A stretch of DNA of 64,000 nucleotides from Seminavis robusta (Eukaryota; Bacillariophyta; Bacillariophyceae; Naviculales; Naviculaceae). The stretch lies in the NCBI GenBank assembly GCA_903772945.1, contig CAICTM010000084.1, forward strand, positions 1-64,000, written 5' to 3'. Under the pieces are notes generated by a model, which saw only the letters and a program-made list of their open reading frames with translations, ran no database searches and was not told the DNA's origin. The number at the start of each line of letters is the position of its first letter. The first letter of the stretch is position 1. Of this stretch, positions 46,158-56,311 are shown piece after piece. A program made the translations under genes and the position numbers.

Positions 46158-46526
46158 CTATTCCTAGCTAGCGATCCTACGGAATTGCACGGATAGGGAT
46201 CCATTGTCAGATCAGGAGACACTATGAATGGCTGCTTCAAACGACGATACGCGTGAAGAAACTGGCTCGCAACTCACTCACTCTAAAGACGTTCACTGCT
46301 TTTTATGCCTTACAATAGCTATGAATTGATAAGTATGTTTGGAACGGACTGGTCCATACGGAACCGGACTGTTGTTCATGGCTTGTCGACCGACCAAACG
46401 TAAAAATTTTGAGAGTCCCAATCTATCCTCGTTCTCTCAGCTCCAGCTATCTTCGTGTATAATCTATTGAAACGAGATGTTGGAGACGTCCAGCTTTGTA
46501 GGAATCTCTGTACATAACGAGAATTC
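46158..46526. other. Short spacer between two minus-strand genes
   Basis: Upstream region of the GTPase and 3' region of the DUF1275 gene. CTAGCTAGCGATC near 46166. No gene. Confidence 0.35.
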
Positions 46527-47492
46527 CTAATCCTTCGCTGTGAGTCTTTGCCGCAGACTTGCAGAAGCACTCACCAAAAGATACAGTGACACCGGTAGCA
46601 TCAATGCCGTTCGTCCCACTGCGGAAACTGCCTTGACCGAAACATATCCTCCCAGAGTAAAACTGGATACCAGCGCCATCCACGCGGGGAGCTTCCAAGC
46701 ACTTTCCGTGTTACCCCGCAAGTACTGCCCCAGTACAGTTCCCATATCCGATGTCATGCCGGAAAAGTGAGCACTGCGCAAGAGATTGCCACTGATCAAC
46801 ATGGACGTGAAGGACGTTTGCACTCCGCAGGCAATGGTTAGCAAGTACCAGCACAAACGAGGACTTGCCACGACGGGAGCAATCCCAAAGACCAAGCTGA
46901 CTAGGGCAGCACTAAAGAGCAAACTCTTGGTGGGAACTCGTGACCGCCAATTGACCCCTCGTGGACAGAGCATCCCGTTGAGACAAGACCCGGCAAAGTA
47001 GCTCAGAATGGCTCCCAGGTGAAAGGCATTGGCGAATACGGCTTGCGACGATGTGGCGGCGGAGACGGCCACGTTAGTGTAAGCTCCCGTACAGGCAGCC
47101 ACGGCCTGCGTCGGACCACCGGCAGGGAACAAGAGACCCCCGAGTGCGATTCCATTGAGGAATCCAGAGTTCAAAGCGAGAACCGATCCAGCAAGAGTCA
47201 ATACGGTCTTGGATGGGACCAGAGGCAAAGCCTTTGGGGGCACGTAGATGGTTTGCTGTTGAATCGAGGGGACCGTGGGAACACCGACCGCCGTCGAGTT
47301 CATGCGCACAGCTTTGGTGGTGGCATGGACGGCTGCTTCTTGGACCAAACTCTTGCTCTTGGTCTTTTCCAGACCAGGACTCAGGAAGCGCCTGCGAAAG
47401 GGAGTTTGAAAGGCACCCACACTTCCAAGGGCTGCAGCACAAAGCAACAAAAGACAGAAGGAAACATGGTGATATCGCAGTGTTACCGACAT
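46527..47492 (-). CDS. Plastid-targeted DUF1275 (YoaK-like) membrane protein
   Basis: 321 residues, one exon. A signal peptide ('SFCLLLLCAAALGSVGAFQTP') ends at a GAF/Q junction typical of diatom plastid proteins, followed by a basic transit-like stretch. The remainder has about six hydrophobic helices: 'VLTLAGSVLALNSGFLNGIALGG', 'AFHLGAILSYFAGSCLNGML', 'SLLFSAALVSLVFGIAPVV', 'LCWYLLTIACGVQTSFTSML', 'LPAWMALVSSFTLGGYVSVKAV', and a final 'LMLPVSLYLLVSASASL'. The pattern 'GxxxGLxxAxxxxxTxxLxxL'-like spacing and 'GNLLRSAHFSGMTSDMGTVLG' fit the DUF1275/YoaK family, conserved from bacteria to plastids; its transport substrate is unknown. It probably sits in a plastid envelope membrane. Confidence 0.82.
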   Translation of the reverse strand: MSVTLRYHHVSFCLLLLCAAALGSVGAFQTPFRRRFLSPGLEKTKSKSLVQEAAVHATTKAVRMNSTAVGVPTVPSIQQQTIYVPPKALPLVPSKTVLTLAGSVLALNSGFLNGIALGGLLFPAGGPTQAVAACTGAYTNVAVSAATSSQAVFANAFHLGAILSYFAGSCLNGMLCPRGVNWRSRVPTKSLLFSAALVSLVFGIAPVVASPRLCWYLLTIACGVQTSFTSMLISGNLLRSAHFSGMTSDMGTVLGQYLRGNTESAWKLPAWMALVSSFTLGGYVSVKAVSAVGRTALMLPVSLYLLVSASASLRQRLTAKD

Positions 47493-48110
47493 TATTACTT
47501 TGCTGTGATAGTGAATAGTGATGATGCCGATAACCCTTCTGGCTAGGGGAGATTGCTATTTTTGTGTATTGCTATCGGAACCAGGAGCTTTCGATAGCCC
47601 TTGATGGCTCTTGGCGTTTTGTGGAAGTTTGTATCTTTATCTCACACCAAGATAGCAACGACGAGACTTTTTCTTTCCGTTGGAGAGAGGCCATGGCAAC
47701 AGTCGAAGAAAACAAGGAAAATTAGCAAATTGTGAGGGAAGTTTTCAAAGGTGCTTCCAGAAGTATCGGATAACCAATCAGAATCCACACGTGGCAACCC
47801 AAAACCAGATTGTCCGTGTCAGAGCACTAGAGTTCCGCCGTTTGTCGCAGGCGACTGTTAGAAGATGTGTGCCACGTAAGAGCTACGTCGACTTTTCACC
47901 CAGAAAGGAAACGAAGGTGTGAGAAGTTTCCTACCACCTATTTTAAAATACTAGCTGGCTAGCTAGCCAGCTAGGAAAAATTTTTAAGCTAGTACTATAA
48001 AGGTTGAGCCCCCGCAGGGGGCTCTGAACCATAAAGATTGGGCCCCTTGGGGCCCAACCACCAAGCTAGCTAGCTAGTGGGAGTGGAACACATGGTCTTC
48101 TGGCTTGCCC
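47493..48110. other. Intergenic with nested hairpins
   Basis: 47951-48057 holds several strong inverted repeats: a perfect 24-bp palindrome (CTAGCTGGCTAGCTAGCCAG and four more bases, 47951-47974), an 8-bp GC stem at 48006-48024 (GAGCCCCC / GGGGGCTC around GCA), and a 9-bp stem at 48038-48057 (TTGGGCCCC / GGGGCCCAA). Flanks carry TAGCTAGC runs. The element lies just beyond the 3' end of the 48111 frame and may be a structured RNA end or a small transposon relic. Confidence 0.5.
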
Positions 48111-48845
48111 TCAAAGCACTGCAGCAGAGCCTCCTGCATCTTCGACTTTGTCTTTGGGATGGACTTTCCCAGGACCCTGGCCCACTTTGAAGGAAGCAAT
48201 TGCTCTGTGTTGGCCTAGCTTGAGGCCACTTCTGATAACCAAAGACACATGCTTGTTGGTGCCACAATGGGGGCATGGAGTCTCGAGTCCTTCTTTGCCT
48301 GTTGCTGGGTCCATGAACTTGTACCTCGAATGCTTTTCCAGGATGCTGCGGTCAAATATCTCAGGCATAAAGAAGAGAATTTGAGTGTGAGCTGGGAGCT
48401 CAAATTCCATGGCTGCTTGTTGCTCTGCCTTCCATTGTTTGTCAATGCCGTTCCCAAAGAAATTCGTAATTTGGGACTGGCTCTGGCCTGCAGCTTCGTC
48501 CTTCCTTGCAAGGGCTCTCATAACAGGGGATGTGACTCCGTGGACTGCTCCCTGTGGGAAATGGTTCTGCAGATGCCGATCCAATTTCCCCGCCACTAGA
48601 GGAGTCCTATCTTTCACAGAGGCACGTCCTGTCTTGCCAACAGCCGCCAAGAACACCATGCCATTGTCGTCCACCTTGGGGAACCGTCCACTGGAGTACA
48701 GGTCCCGTGGTCGATACCAGCCAGCGCCTCTTTCGTACTCGCACTCATCGTCTTCGGTGAAAGCGGATATATCCTCTGCTGCGGTGAGTACCTCTGCGAA
48801 GTACCTCTGCCCTGAATACGGACGGGATGACCTCGGTTTTATTGT
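48111..48845 (-). CDS. Fragment of an unidentified protein with a CxxC module, probably mobile-element derived
   Basis: An open frame runs from about 48845 to a stop at 48111 (about 240 residues) without a convincing ATG until one at 48656. It begins 'KPRSSRPYSGQRYFAEVL', continues 'AGWYRPRDLYSSGRFPKV', and has 'CPHCGTNKHVSL' near the end, a zinc-knuckle-like pair. The stop leads into the hairpin cluster and TAGC repeats. No upstream exon was found; it may be a truncated transposon gene. Similar Cys pairs occur in KDZ-type transposases, but I cannot claim that family. Confidence 0.45.
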   Translation of the reverse strand, partial: TIKPRSSRPYSGQRYFAEVLTAAEDISAFTEDDECEYERGAGWYRPRDLYSSGRFPKVDDNGMVFLAAVGKTGRASVKDRTPLVAGKLDRHLQNHFPQGAVHGVTSPVMRALARKDEAAGQSQSQITNFFGNGIDKQWKAEQQAAMEFELPAHTQILFFMPEIFDRSILEKHSRYKFMDPATGKEGLETPCPHCGTNKHVSLVIRSGLKLGQHRAIASFKVGQGPGKVHPKDKVEDAGGSAAVL

Positions 48846-50013
48846 CTTGCTTCACTATCTCGCTCAAATTCAAAATTCGAAATCCTCTGGATGCATGCTC
48901 TGTCGGTCTTTCGAAAACAACAGGAAAACAACACGAAACAACACGACGAGAGACTGATCGAGCTGACACAGAGATAAATAAATAAATAAATAAATAAATA
49001 AATAGATGCGAAATGCACGACTGAGGTTAGTGGGCTATCGTGGCTGATCCTCTGCAGTGGCTCTACAGCGGCTCTACAGCGGCAGTGTACCATAGTGTAC
49101 CGATTGGGCTGATGTCGGCACGGCGGTCCCCCTGTACTTTCTGTACCAAGCCTTTTATGTTCTGTTATGCGAACTACCGCCTGGCCGGTACAGTACCTCT
49201 GTGTTGGCGACCGCAAGAACTCGGGTTGGGGTTATCGGCAACGGGCTCACCCCAACCCCAAAAATCTGATGGCATCAACCCTTCACCCTCTCTCTGTTCC
49301 TGGAATGGTTCATGTGGACATCTCGTGTGTGGTTTCCAACAGACGGATGCATCACGGCGCACCAAGAGTTCATTCTTCATCTCTGAAAGCTGAGACTGAA
49401 GGAGGGAGGCTGCACCTAGCTAGGCTGTACCTTGGCCGCAATTGCTCCATTTGGCCACAGTATCAGTTGTTGCTGGTAAAGGTCCTAGACCTGACGGTTC
49501 GGTTCATTTTTAGGGCTTCACAAGCAGGGGAGCTGTAGCTACATTTGCTCTACTTGTTGAAGGCAAAGAGGGCTGCTGCCAAATAGTCCTAAATGCAATA
49601 TCATTGTGCTTGGGGTGAGTGATCCTGCGGTTGTTGGCTTCCCTAGCTGCCAGGGTTGACTGTAGTCATGTGTGTTTCTGGTAGGTTTCGTGCTCCACTT
49701 TCATTAATCAGCCATTGACTACAGCCCAAGGCATCCTTCTATTCATGTAGATACTGTGCCATATGTGGAAGTCATTCAAAAATAAGGTTGTCTTTCTATT
49801 ACTGTTGTAGTTCTATAAAATATATGCATCAATGTGCCTCTTGGATCAGGAGTGCTTCTTTTTTGTTGTTGCTGCCCTTAGCTTCTCGCGATGTTGCTAA
49901 GGTTGCTAGTCACTCCACAATCTTCAGAGCCCACATCAATGCGCCATGTATTGCGCAAAAAGAAAATGCAAAGGCAGTGGTTGCTTGCTTGCTTGCTTGC
50001 TTGAAATGCCCAC
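48846..50013. other. Intergenic with microsatellites, no supported gene
   Basis: An (ATAA)n microsatellite of about eight units lies at 48973-49004. CGGCTCTACAG near 49060 is repeated. (CTTG)n occurs at 49981-50003. Small frames such as 49040-49393 lack any feature. Confidence 0.5.
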
Positions 50014-50850
50014 TTAGTAGTGCTTGATGCCAATCTTCTGAGCCCACTTCCAAGTGTTTCTCAAATAGATGAATGCAAAGGCAGAGCTCCAAACGTGGTG
50101 GTACAAGTGATGACCCCGCGTCATGTCGAAGTTGATATCTTGGAATTGTCGCTCTGGGAACTGTGCGCCATAGACAAGGATGCCCGAAATGGTCAAGAGA
50201 AGTGGCACTCGCATGACATCCTTGACAATTTGGAGTTCATGGGATGGCAGTCGATGACACAGATCAAAGCCGAAGGCAAGAATGGCCAAACTCGGGAGCA
50301 AGACCAGTGAGATCTTGGTCACCTGCGGCAGATAGTGGAAGCCACCCCAGGAAGCAATGCTTGCAAAGGCAGAGCAAGGAACGGCAAATGCAAGCTTCCA
50401 CATATCCTGACGCCTGGGGTCATGATAGTACACCAGTGAGGAGAGTGAATGGCCCACTCCGTAGATGACAAAGGCAATGGCTGCCCAGTCGAGTCCAAGA
50501 GTCCACAAGTGCCACTCTTCATTGATGGGGTTGAATGTGTGCATAAAGGCAGACGCCGTAAACACGAGCGTAAAGGAAAAGCTCGTTTGAGCGAACAATG
50601 CACTGTGTCGGTGATTGGAAAAGAAAAAGGAGGCTGTCAAGCCGCCAAAGACTAGAGCCGGCAATAGGTGTGTCCAGATCGCCACAACTTCGTTGTGCAC
50701 CGAGAAGATACTCGTGAAGCATTGCAAAAAGTTTAGGTTGGCTCGGTATCCTGTCTCGATGTACCGTGTTTGCAACCAAGCAGGGATTTCATGTCTGTGG
50801 AAGTTGATGCCTGGGGCGGTTGGTAGAGTCATGCTTGTTGGTGCTTGCAT
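50014..50850 (-). CDS. PAQR/AdipoR-type seven-membrane receptor
   Basis: 278 residues from the ATG at 50850 ('MQAPTSMTLPTAP'), chosen because the leader before it is A/C-rich; a longer frame starts at 50982. The PAQR pattern is clear: 'PAWLQTRYIETGYRANLNFLQCFTSIFSVHNEVVAIWTHLLPAL' (the P...GYR...HNE...WTH motif), seven helices, and a closing 'RGHHLYHHVWSSAFAFIY' with His residues that, with the His of the N-terminal block, form the zinc site of this superfamily (hemolysin III/AdipoR). In animals PAQRs respond to adiponectin, progestin or ceramide; here the ligand is unknown and a role in lipid homeostasis is inference. It is tandem to nothing related. Confidence 0.88.
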   Translation of the reverse strand: MQAPTSMTLPTAPGINFHRHEIPAWLQTRYIETGYRANLNFLQCFTSIFSVHNEVVAIWTHLLPALVFGGLTASFFFSNHRHSALFAQTSFSFTLVFTASAFMHTFNPINEEWHLWTLGLDWAAIAFVIYGVGHSLSSLVYYHDPRRQDMWKLAFAVPCSAFASIASWGGFHYLPQVTKISLVLLPSLAILAFGFDLCHRLPSHELQIVKDVMRVPLLLTISGILVYGAQFPERQFQDINFDMTRGHHLYHHVWSSAFAFIYLRNTWKWAQKIGIKHY

Positions 50851-52173
50851 GTTGATTGTGTTTTGTGTTGCTGTGTTTTGGTTTGTTGGATCTTTCGAAT
50901 TGTGAACATAACAAGGAAGGAACCTGATCTCAAATCGGAACGCATGCGATGGGTGATGATCGGCCTCAAGGTCCCAGCACATCTAAACCAACAACCAAGA
51001 ATCAAGATCGGACGCCTCTCAAAACTCCTCCCACACTCCTCCACCATTCTTGCCAAAAAACAGCTAAAAAACTTTAAGTCTTTTTTAAAATCAATCTCGA
51101 GACCAGGGAACGTTTTCGGCGTAAATTTACGGTGAACCTACAGCAGACCCTGTACTGAACGGAGCTCTACCAGCCAAAACTGGTCACAGGATCATCATAG
51201 GCCAACACTTTGATTCGAGTCAAGAGTGAGCCTAGTAAGCGTACCGGTATGCATAATATGTGGTATCCAAGCCGACGTGTTATGTTTTGGGTCTTGACCA
51301 GACTTTCAGCACCGGTATCACTCCAAACGAACCTGGTCCCATGATTGAGCATCTATGTAAGCTCTGATTCACAGTTCATAGTGGAAGAACGCAACATCGA
51401 AAGGTAAGGAGTAAGTACTGTATCGTGTACTAGTAAAGTGCTTGGAAGGGTCTGTATTACTCAGTACAAGTACGTCAAGAGTAGTCTAGAGGTAGAACTG
51501 GCGAGGAGTGGAGGAAGCAGAAAGCTTGGGTTCAACCTGAGAAAGCTCATAGTCTGAACTGACGAACTGCGAACCAAATTCTGCTCAAGAGTCGTGATGT
51601 TAATTAAAGTTTAGAAACCACATACTCCGGTATGCATAGTCTGAACAGCTGTCTATCCGAACTCGGCATTCCAACCAGTGCCAATACAGTGTCCGCAATT
51701 CCGGTGCCGGCACACTGCTTTTTACTCAGGCAACCGTAAATCTTACGTTCTTTGAAGCTGGCTACTAGTCTACTGTATGTACGAAACTTGTTCCACTCTA
51801 GCTAGCTCCTGTACTGGAGAAACAAGTGCGGTGGTAGTCTCCATGACTGGTAACTGGTGGTATTGCCTGGTGATACATGTACTAGCTAGTACTGGCGACA
51901 TCCAAAGAAGCCACATCACCAATCACCAAGTGCGAACCACTTTCTATGATTGAGTCCTGAGAGGGCTGAGCCCTGTTTTTCGTTGCTCGTGCAACTCGCG
52001 CACGCGCTTGAACATGTATTTTGTATTTTGCTTCCACATTGGCACAGCCACTCAGCCTCGCTTACTGGTCGAGTCTTGACTACTGTGGTCCAGGATCATT
52101 GATGGGACATAATTTTCACAAGTTACTGATCCCCAATTGCAGACCAAAACCAAAACCAAAAGACTCACTCAAG
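50851..52173. other. Spacer upstream of the ABC transporter
   Basis: Gene-poor. The stretch from about 51983 to 52173 is repeated, diverged, upstream of the second ABC copy (62655-62886), sharing TCGTGCAACTCGC and CATTGATGGGACATA, so it belongs to the duplicated unit. TACCGGTATGC near 51242. Confidence 0.5.
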
Positions 52174-54519
52174 ATGACGAAAGACAACCGCGAATCCTCC
52201 TCCTCGACGGTGTCCTCCTCCTCTCCCTCACAGCCTCTGTCGAGACACCAAGAAGATGCAATCTTATCCAAACGCCTTGGGCAAGTCATTTACCTCCTTT
52301 GTCTCGTCAAGGGCATTGCGTTCCCGCTCTTCAAGGTTTCCTTGATTGCACTGGCCGAGAAAGTCTTGCGTGCGGCTATAGGTTCTGCACTCCCCGATGA
52401 ATTGTTCGGGCAAATCCAAACAGAAATCTTTGCCAAGTCTTCCAATCCTGTCATGGACACTTTCCTCATGCGGTCTCTCACCTTCTACGAAGCCTTTGCC
52501 GTCGTCGGCGGAATCACTGCCGTCATCTCCATCGTCCTCCCTCTGGGCAAGGCTCTGACCGAAAACTTTCTCCCCTACCGCGAAGTCAAACGCCTCCAAG
52601 ACCTCCTCTTCCGAAAGTTCGTCCTCGAACCCAACAGCGTCGCCATCGATGAAGCCACCGACCTGCTCTACACAAAGATCAATGTGGTTTCAAAGTACTG
52701 GACTAACTCCAAGTTCCGAAAGATCGATGACATTGTTACCATGGGTGCTTGCCTCGTCCTCTACTTCATTTTGGCATGGGACCTTGCACTGGCCCTCCTC
52801 GGCGGCATGATCGTGGTCTTTGTTGTCTCCTTCTTGATCTGGAACAAGCTCAGTACTCCCTGGGACTCTCAACGAGAAGAAAAAATGGCACAAGCCAACA
52901 ACCTCCTTGTGGATGTCGTCCTCTGTAAAGAACTCGTCTTGACGCAGGCCAACGAACTCGAGGAGCAAGCCAAACTACGAAAGCTCATGGAGGCGGATCG
53001 AGAGGACATTCGCCACTTGGCATGGGCCAAGTTCATCTCGGCCGCCATCCGCGTCGGTACCTTTACCATGATTACGCCATCGCTCTTTTTTGTGGTGTAC
53101 ACATGGGACTTGTCCATGGAACGAGTCTTCCAGCTCTTGCTCATCATTGTGGTGACCGATGAACAGATGCGGGCCTTTTTGTCATTCACCGATCATGGAC
53201 CCCTGGAAGAAGAATTTGGCCGGGCCAAGCAAGAGTTTTGCCACGTCTTGGGCATGACAGAAGAAGAGCTCTTCCCCGCGGACTTTGATGACTGGACCAT
53301 TTGCGGTGGTGGAAAGAAGAAGAACGAGGAGGTCGACGAATCGGAGAGTAAGGATGATACTCGAGGAGAGCTTGACTTGGAGGTTGGCGGTTTCGATAGC
53401 TTTCGGGTTGGAAAAGCTTCTACAATCGGCAAGAAACAAGTCAGTCGCCGCGAATCGCTCCGTCAAATCATGGCAGACATGTCATCAGAGTTGTCAAAAC
53501 ACCTAAACCATCCCAAGAAAGGAGTGGACAAGCTGAGTCTCGACGCTGCTTCCTTTGGTTACAAGGACAAGGAAGGAAACACGTTCGCCATTGTTCAAAA
53601 CTTGACCACAACCCTCAACATGGGAGAGCACTATGCCGTCATGGGTGAAACTGGTGTCGGCAAGAGTACATTCTTGAAGGCATTGTCGGGACTTCACGAG
53701 CCTCTCAGTGGCGAGATTTACTTTGATAGCAAGGCCGTCGATCCTACCTCCATCGAATGGCGTCGACAAGTGGCCGTAGTCACCCAACATGCGGTCTTCC
53801 TGAACCGATCCTTGCGTGAGAACATGGTCTATGGATTGGAAGACAAGGTTACCGACGAGCAAATCTATGACGCACTCGATAAGGTCAAAATGAAGGAACG
53901 TATCATGACATTGCCAAACGGCCTTGACACCATCATTGTCGGCAATGGTGCCCATTTTAGTGGCGGTCAACGGCAACGTCTCCAGATTGCTCGACTTCTC
54001 TTGACGAATGCTCCCCTGGTGTTGCTGGATGAATGCACCAGCGCATTGGACCCTGACACCACCACGTTGGTGATGGATCTCTTGCAAGAATTCTTGGTTG
54101 GCAAGACAATGATCATGATCACCCACGACGTTAGTAATCTCATCTTGGCACAGCACGTCATGGAAATGAAACCCGGCGGGGTCTTTGAAAAGGCCAAGAA
54201 TCAACGAGTGGCTGACATTTATGCCGATCTCGAAGGACGACGTCCATCCGAGATTCTGCAAGAGTTCCAAAAGGGAGGAATTAACTGGATTGCAGAAAGC
54301 GTGAGATCCATTGATGATTCAAATCATTCCAACAACAGTGCAACAGACGAAACCCCTCGCGTTCCGCGTTTCTCGCTTCGAAGCAAAGGCAGTAGCAAAG
54401 AGTTCTCGAAAGCACATTCAGGACGAACATTTGACGGCGATGCCATTATCGAAGAGGAGGAAGGGGATTTTACCAACTGCGAACTGCTGGATGATGAGGA
54501 TGAGGACGGGCTTCCCTAG
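52174..54519 (+). CDS. ABC half-transporter, copy 1 (membrane domain plus ATPase)
   Basis: 781 residues from ATG 52174 ('MTKDNRESSSS'); the same start is used by the copy at 62887, which supports it. Membrane helices lie near 38-62, 115-135, 193-228 and 282-325 in the N-terminal half. The ATPase begins near 460: Walker A 'GETGVGKST' about 492-500, signature 'FSGGQRQRL' near 595, Walker B 'LVLLDE' near 615, and His switch 'ITHDVS' near 649. The half-size plan resembles bacterial YddA/SbmA or ABCD-type exporters, which work as dimers. The N-terminus is Ser-rich and the C-terminus acidic (EEEEGDF, DDEDEDG). The substrate is unknown. A second copy lies 10.7 kb downstream. Confidence 0.92.
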   Translation: MTKDNRESSSSTVSSSSPSQPLSRHQEDAILSKRLGQVIYLLCLVKGIAFPLFKVSLIALAEKVLRAAIGSALPDELFGQIQTEIFAKSSNPVMDTFLMRSLTFYEAFAVVGGITAVISIVLPLGKALTENFLPYREVKRLQDLLFRKFVLEPNSVAIDEATDLLYTKINVVSKYWTNSKFRKIDDIVTMGACLVLYFILAWDLALALLGGMIVVFVVSFLIWNKLSTPWDSQREEKMAQANNLLVDVVLCKELVLTQANELEEQAKLRKLMEADREDIRHLAWAKFISAAIRVGTFTMITPSLFFVVYTWDLSMERVFQLLLIIVVTDEQMRAFLSFTDHGPLEEEFGRAKQEFCHVLGMTEEELFPADFDDWTICGGGKKKNEEVDESESKDDTRGELDLEVGGFDSFRVGKASTIGKKQVSRRESLRQIMADMSSELSKHLNHPKKGVDKLSLDAASFGYKDKEGNTFAIVQNLTTTLNMGEHYAVMGETGVGKSTFLKALSGLHEPLSGEIYFDSKAVDPTSIEWRRQVAVVTQHAVFLNRSLRENMVYGLEDKVTDEQIYDALDKVKMKERIMTLPNGLDTIIVGNGAHFSGGQRQRLQIARLLLTNAPLVLLDECTSALDPDTTTLVMDLLQEFLVGKTMIMITHDVSNLILAQHVMEMKPGGVFEKAKNQRVADIYADLEGRRPSEILQEFQKGGINWIAESVRSIDDSNHSNNSATDETPRVPRFSLRSKGSSKEFSKAHSGRTFDGDAIIEEEEGDFTNCELLDDEDEDGLP

Positions 54520-54649
54520 TCATCATCAAATACTACAGTATGTCATACTCTTTTCTAATGAATATATTTACTATGCATGCATCTTCCGCAGTTCCACAAA
54601 GAATGGCTACGGTACCGGTAACCTACTAGCTACGGTAACCTACTAGCTA

Positions 54650-55187
54650 GAGTTGAGCACTCTCAGGTCTCCAGCCATCTCTTCCAGACGAGTCAAAAGG
54701 GCAGTGCTCCTATTGGCAGTCGCGCTACCCACCAGTTTTTCCGATCGCAGCAAACGTCCCAATAAATCCGGAGACATTGCAGCCCCGGGTGGTCTGGCGA
54801 CCGCTTCTGTCAGGCTTGTCTGTCATCGTTGTGTATTGGGAGCCTCCCATTCTTACCGTGTCATTTCCTCCCGAGTCTTGGCGGACGACAGGACTCCTGC
54901 TTGCGTCTATAAGCGTTGCGGCAAATCGGTCACTCCCATCAAGACAGGTGCTCCTCCTCCCGCTTCTTCTGCGGCATTGGCAGAAGCCAAATCCCGTTCC
55001 AGTTCGTCAATCTCTTGTTGCAACCGGGACAAACGTTCCGCGGGATTCTTTTTACTTGACAGCACTGGTACTCTTGGGTTGAGCACTGCCGCTGACGAGA
55101 TAAACCTTTCCAGATTATAAATATTTCAAAGGCCACTGTCGGATACATGTCACCGTAATCCAACACAGCCATGTCACCATCGTCCAC
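54650..55187 (-). pseudogene. Possible coiled-coil gene remnant
   Basis: Minus-strand frames read like coding sequence in pieces: an ATG at 55187 ('MDDGDMAVLDYGDMYPTVAFEI'), then in another frame 'NPAERLSRLQQEIDELERDL' (a clear heptad pattern), then 'ARPPGAAMSPDLLGRLLRSE' and a stop near 54650. A GTAAGA donor near 54858 could join two of them, but the phase does not close. It is either a broken gene or one needing unseen introns. The plus strand also has an open frame over part of this region with less protein-like composition. Confidence 0.35.
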
Positions 55188-55784
55188 CTTTTGCAGCTTG
55201 GAGGAGCGCGCGCTTCGTGGGAGAAATGGTCATGCGCAACAAGCCATCGCTAGCTAGCTAGAGAAGATAACTTCTCCTGCGGCCTCATCGGCAACGTGTT
55301 AAATTCATAGAGACTCTAATCAAACCAACCATCCAGTGGCGCTCTTCCGACGGCTATTTTTAGATGGTGCGGTGCCCGAGAAATAAAGAGGGTTGAACGG
55401 AAGCTTTGTGCTTCGTGGCTTGACAGAATGCATCGTGGAAGCGCAAAGATCCAATGGTCGGCTGTCCTGCGGCTAATGATGTACGGTAGCGTTAGTGTTA
55501 CCGGTACCAGGAGCCTCTGAGGTGATCGTGTACTACGGGTAAAATTTAATGCTACCGGTACCCGTAGATTCCGGTAGTACAGTACTGTACATTGTGTTGA
55601 GTCCAACAGGAACAGCTGAGCACGCGGTAAAAGAATGGCTTTGAGGAAAAATACACTGAAAAGGAAGCAAAAACGATTCGGAAAAGGTCAAATTAGTCTT
55701 TTTCGAATCGCGAAGACGCTGTCTTCTGAAGAACAGTGACTTTTGTTTCTGCAATAATAGCACGACTCATTCCGCGATGCAGTA
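55188..55784. other. Spacer left of the transposon
   Basis: Contains GTTACCGGTACC near 55498 and CTACCGGTACCC near 55552. No gene supported. Confidence 0.4.
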
Positions 55785-55804
55785 CACGTTTAAGACCTTT
55801 TAAC
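55783..55804 (+). repeat. Left terminal inverted repeat of the transposon (with TA)
   Basis: Begins TA/CACGTTTAAGACC and continues CTTTTAAC. It pairs with the right end at 61360-61381 with two mismatches out of 22 including the TA. Confidence 0.75.
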
Positions 55805-56065
55805 TTTTAAGCCAATGTTAATGCCTTTTTAACAGCAGGATTAAGTTCCTTAACATTCCGGAATATTTCCATTAACTCTTGCAATGTTAAAAACCTTTTT
55901 CCGTTGACTTTTAACATGGAAAATGTTTTATGATTTAACACCGAAATGACTCAGGTTTTAACACAACCTCGCTAAAGAACAAAGTTAAAACAACGTTTTC
56001 ATAGTTTGACTTTTAACACGTCACGTTTTGGTATTTAACACCCAGAATACTCAGATTTAACATTC
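55797..56065. repeat. Subterminal array of TTTAAC motifs
   Basis: I count about a dozen TTAAC or GTTAA motifs in 270 bases, in both orientations (e.g. TTTTAACA, GATTTAACACC, AATGTTAAAAACC). Such short repeats next to transposon ends commonly bind the transposase; here that is inference. Confidence 0.65.
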
Positions 56066-56311
56066 AAGTGACAGCCAAATTTTCAAGAGTTCAAAACAGC
56101 AATCGAATGCTGCCAACACCACAATGACAAGAGTGTCGGCTATTGTGCTGCTTTCAAGGGAAACAGACACAAGCACAGCATGTGATATCTCTGTGATAGC
56201 ATAGCGGATAGAGAGGGAGGAAATTTTGGCTTCATGTGGTATCCGTTCCGATGGATTCACTGTCGATGTTTCCTGGGGCCATCAACTCGGCCATTGAAGT
56301 TGATTTGAACG

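Noticed and set aside
48973-49004. (ATAA)n tract as a transposon end
   Set aside because: Simple microsatellite with no inverted partner or target duplication.
53503-54270. 255-residue minus-strand ORF
   Set aside because: Antisense of the ABC ATPase domain.
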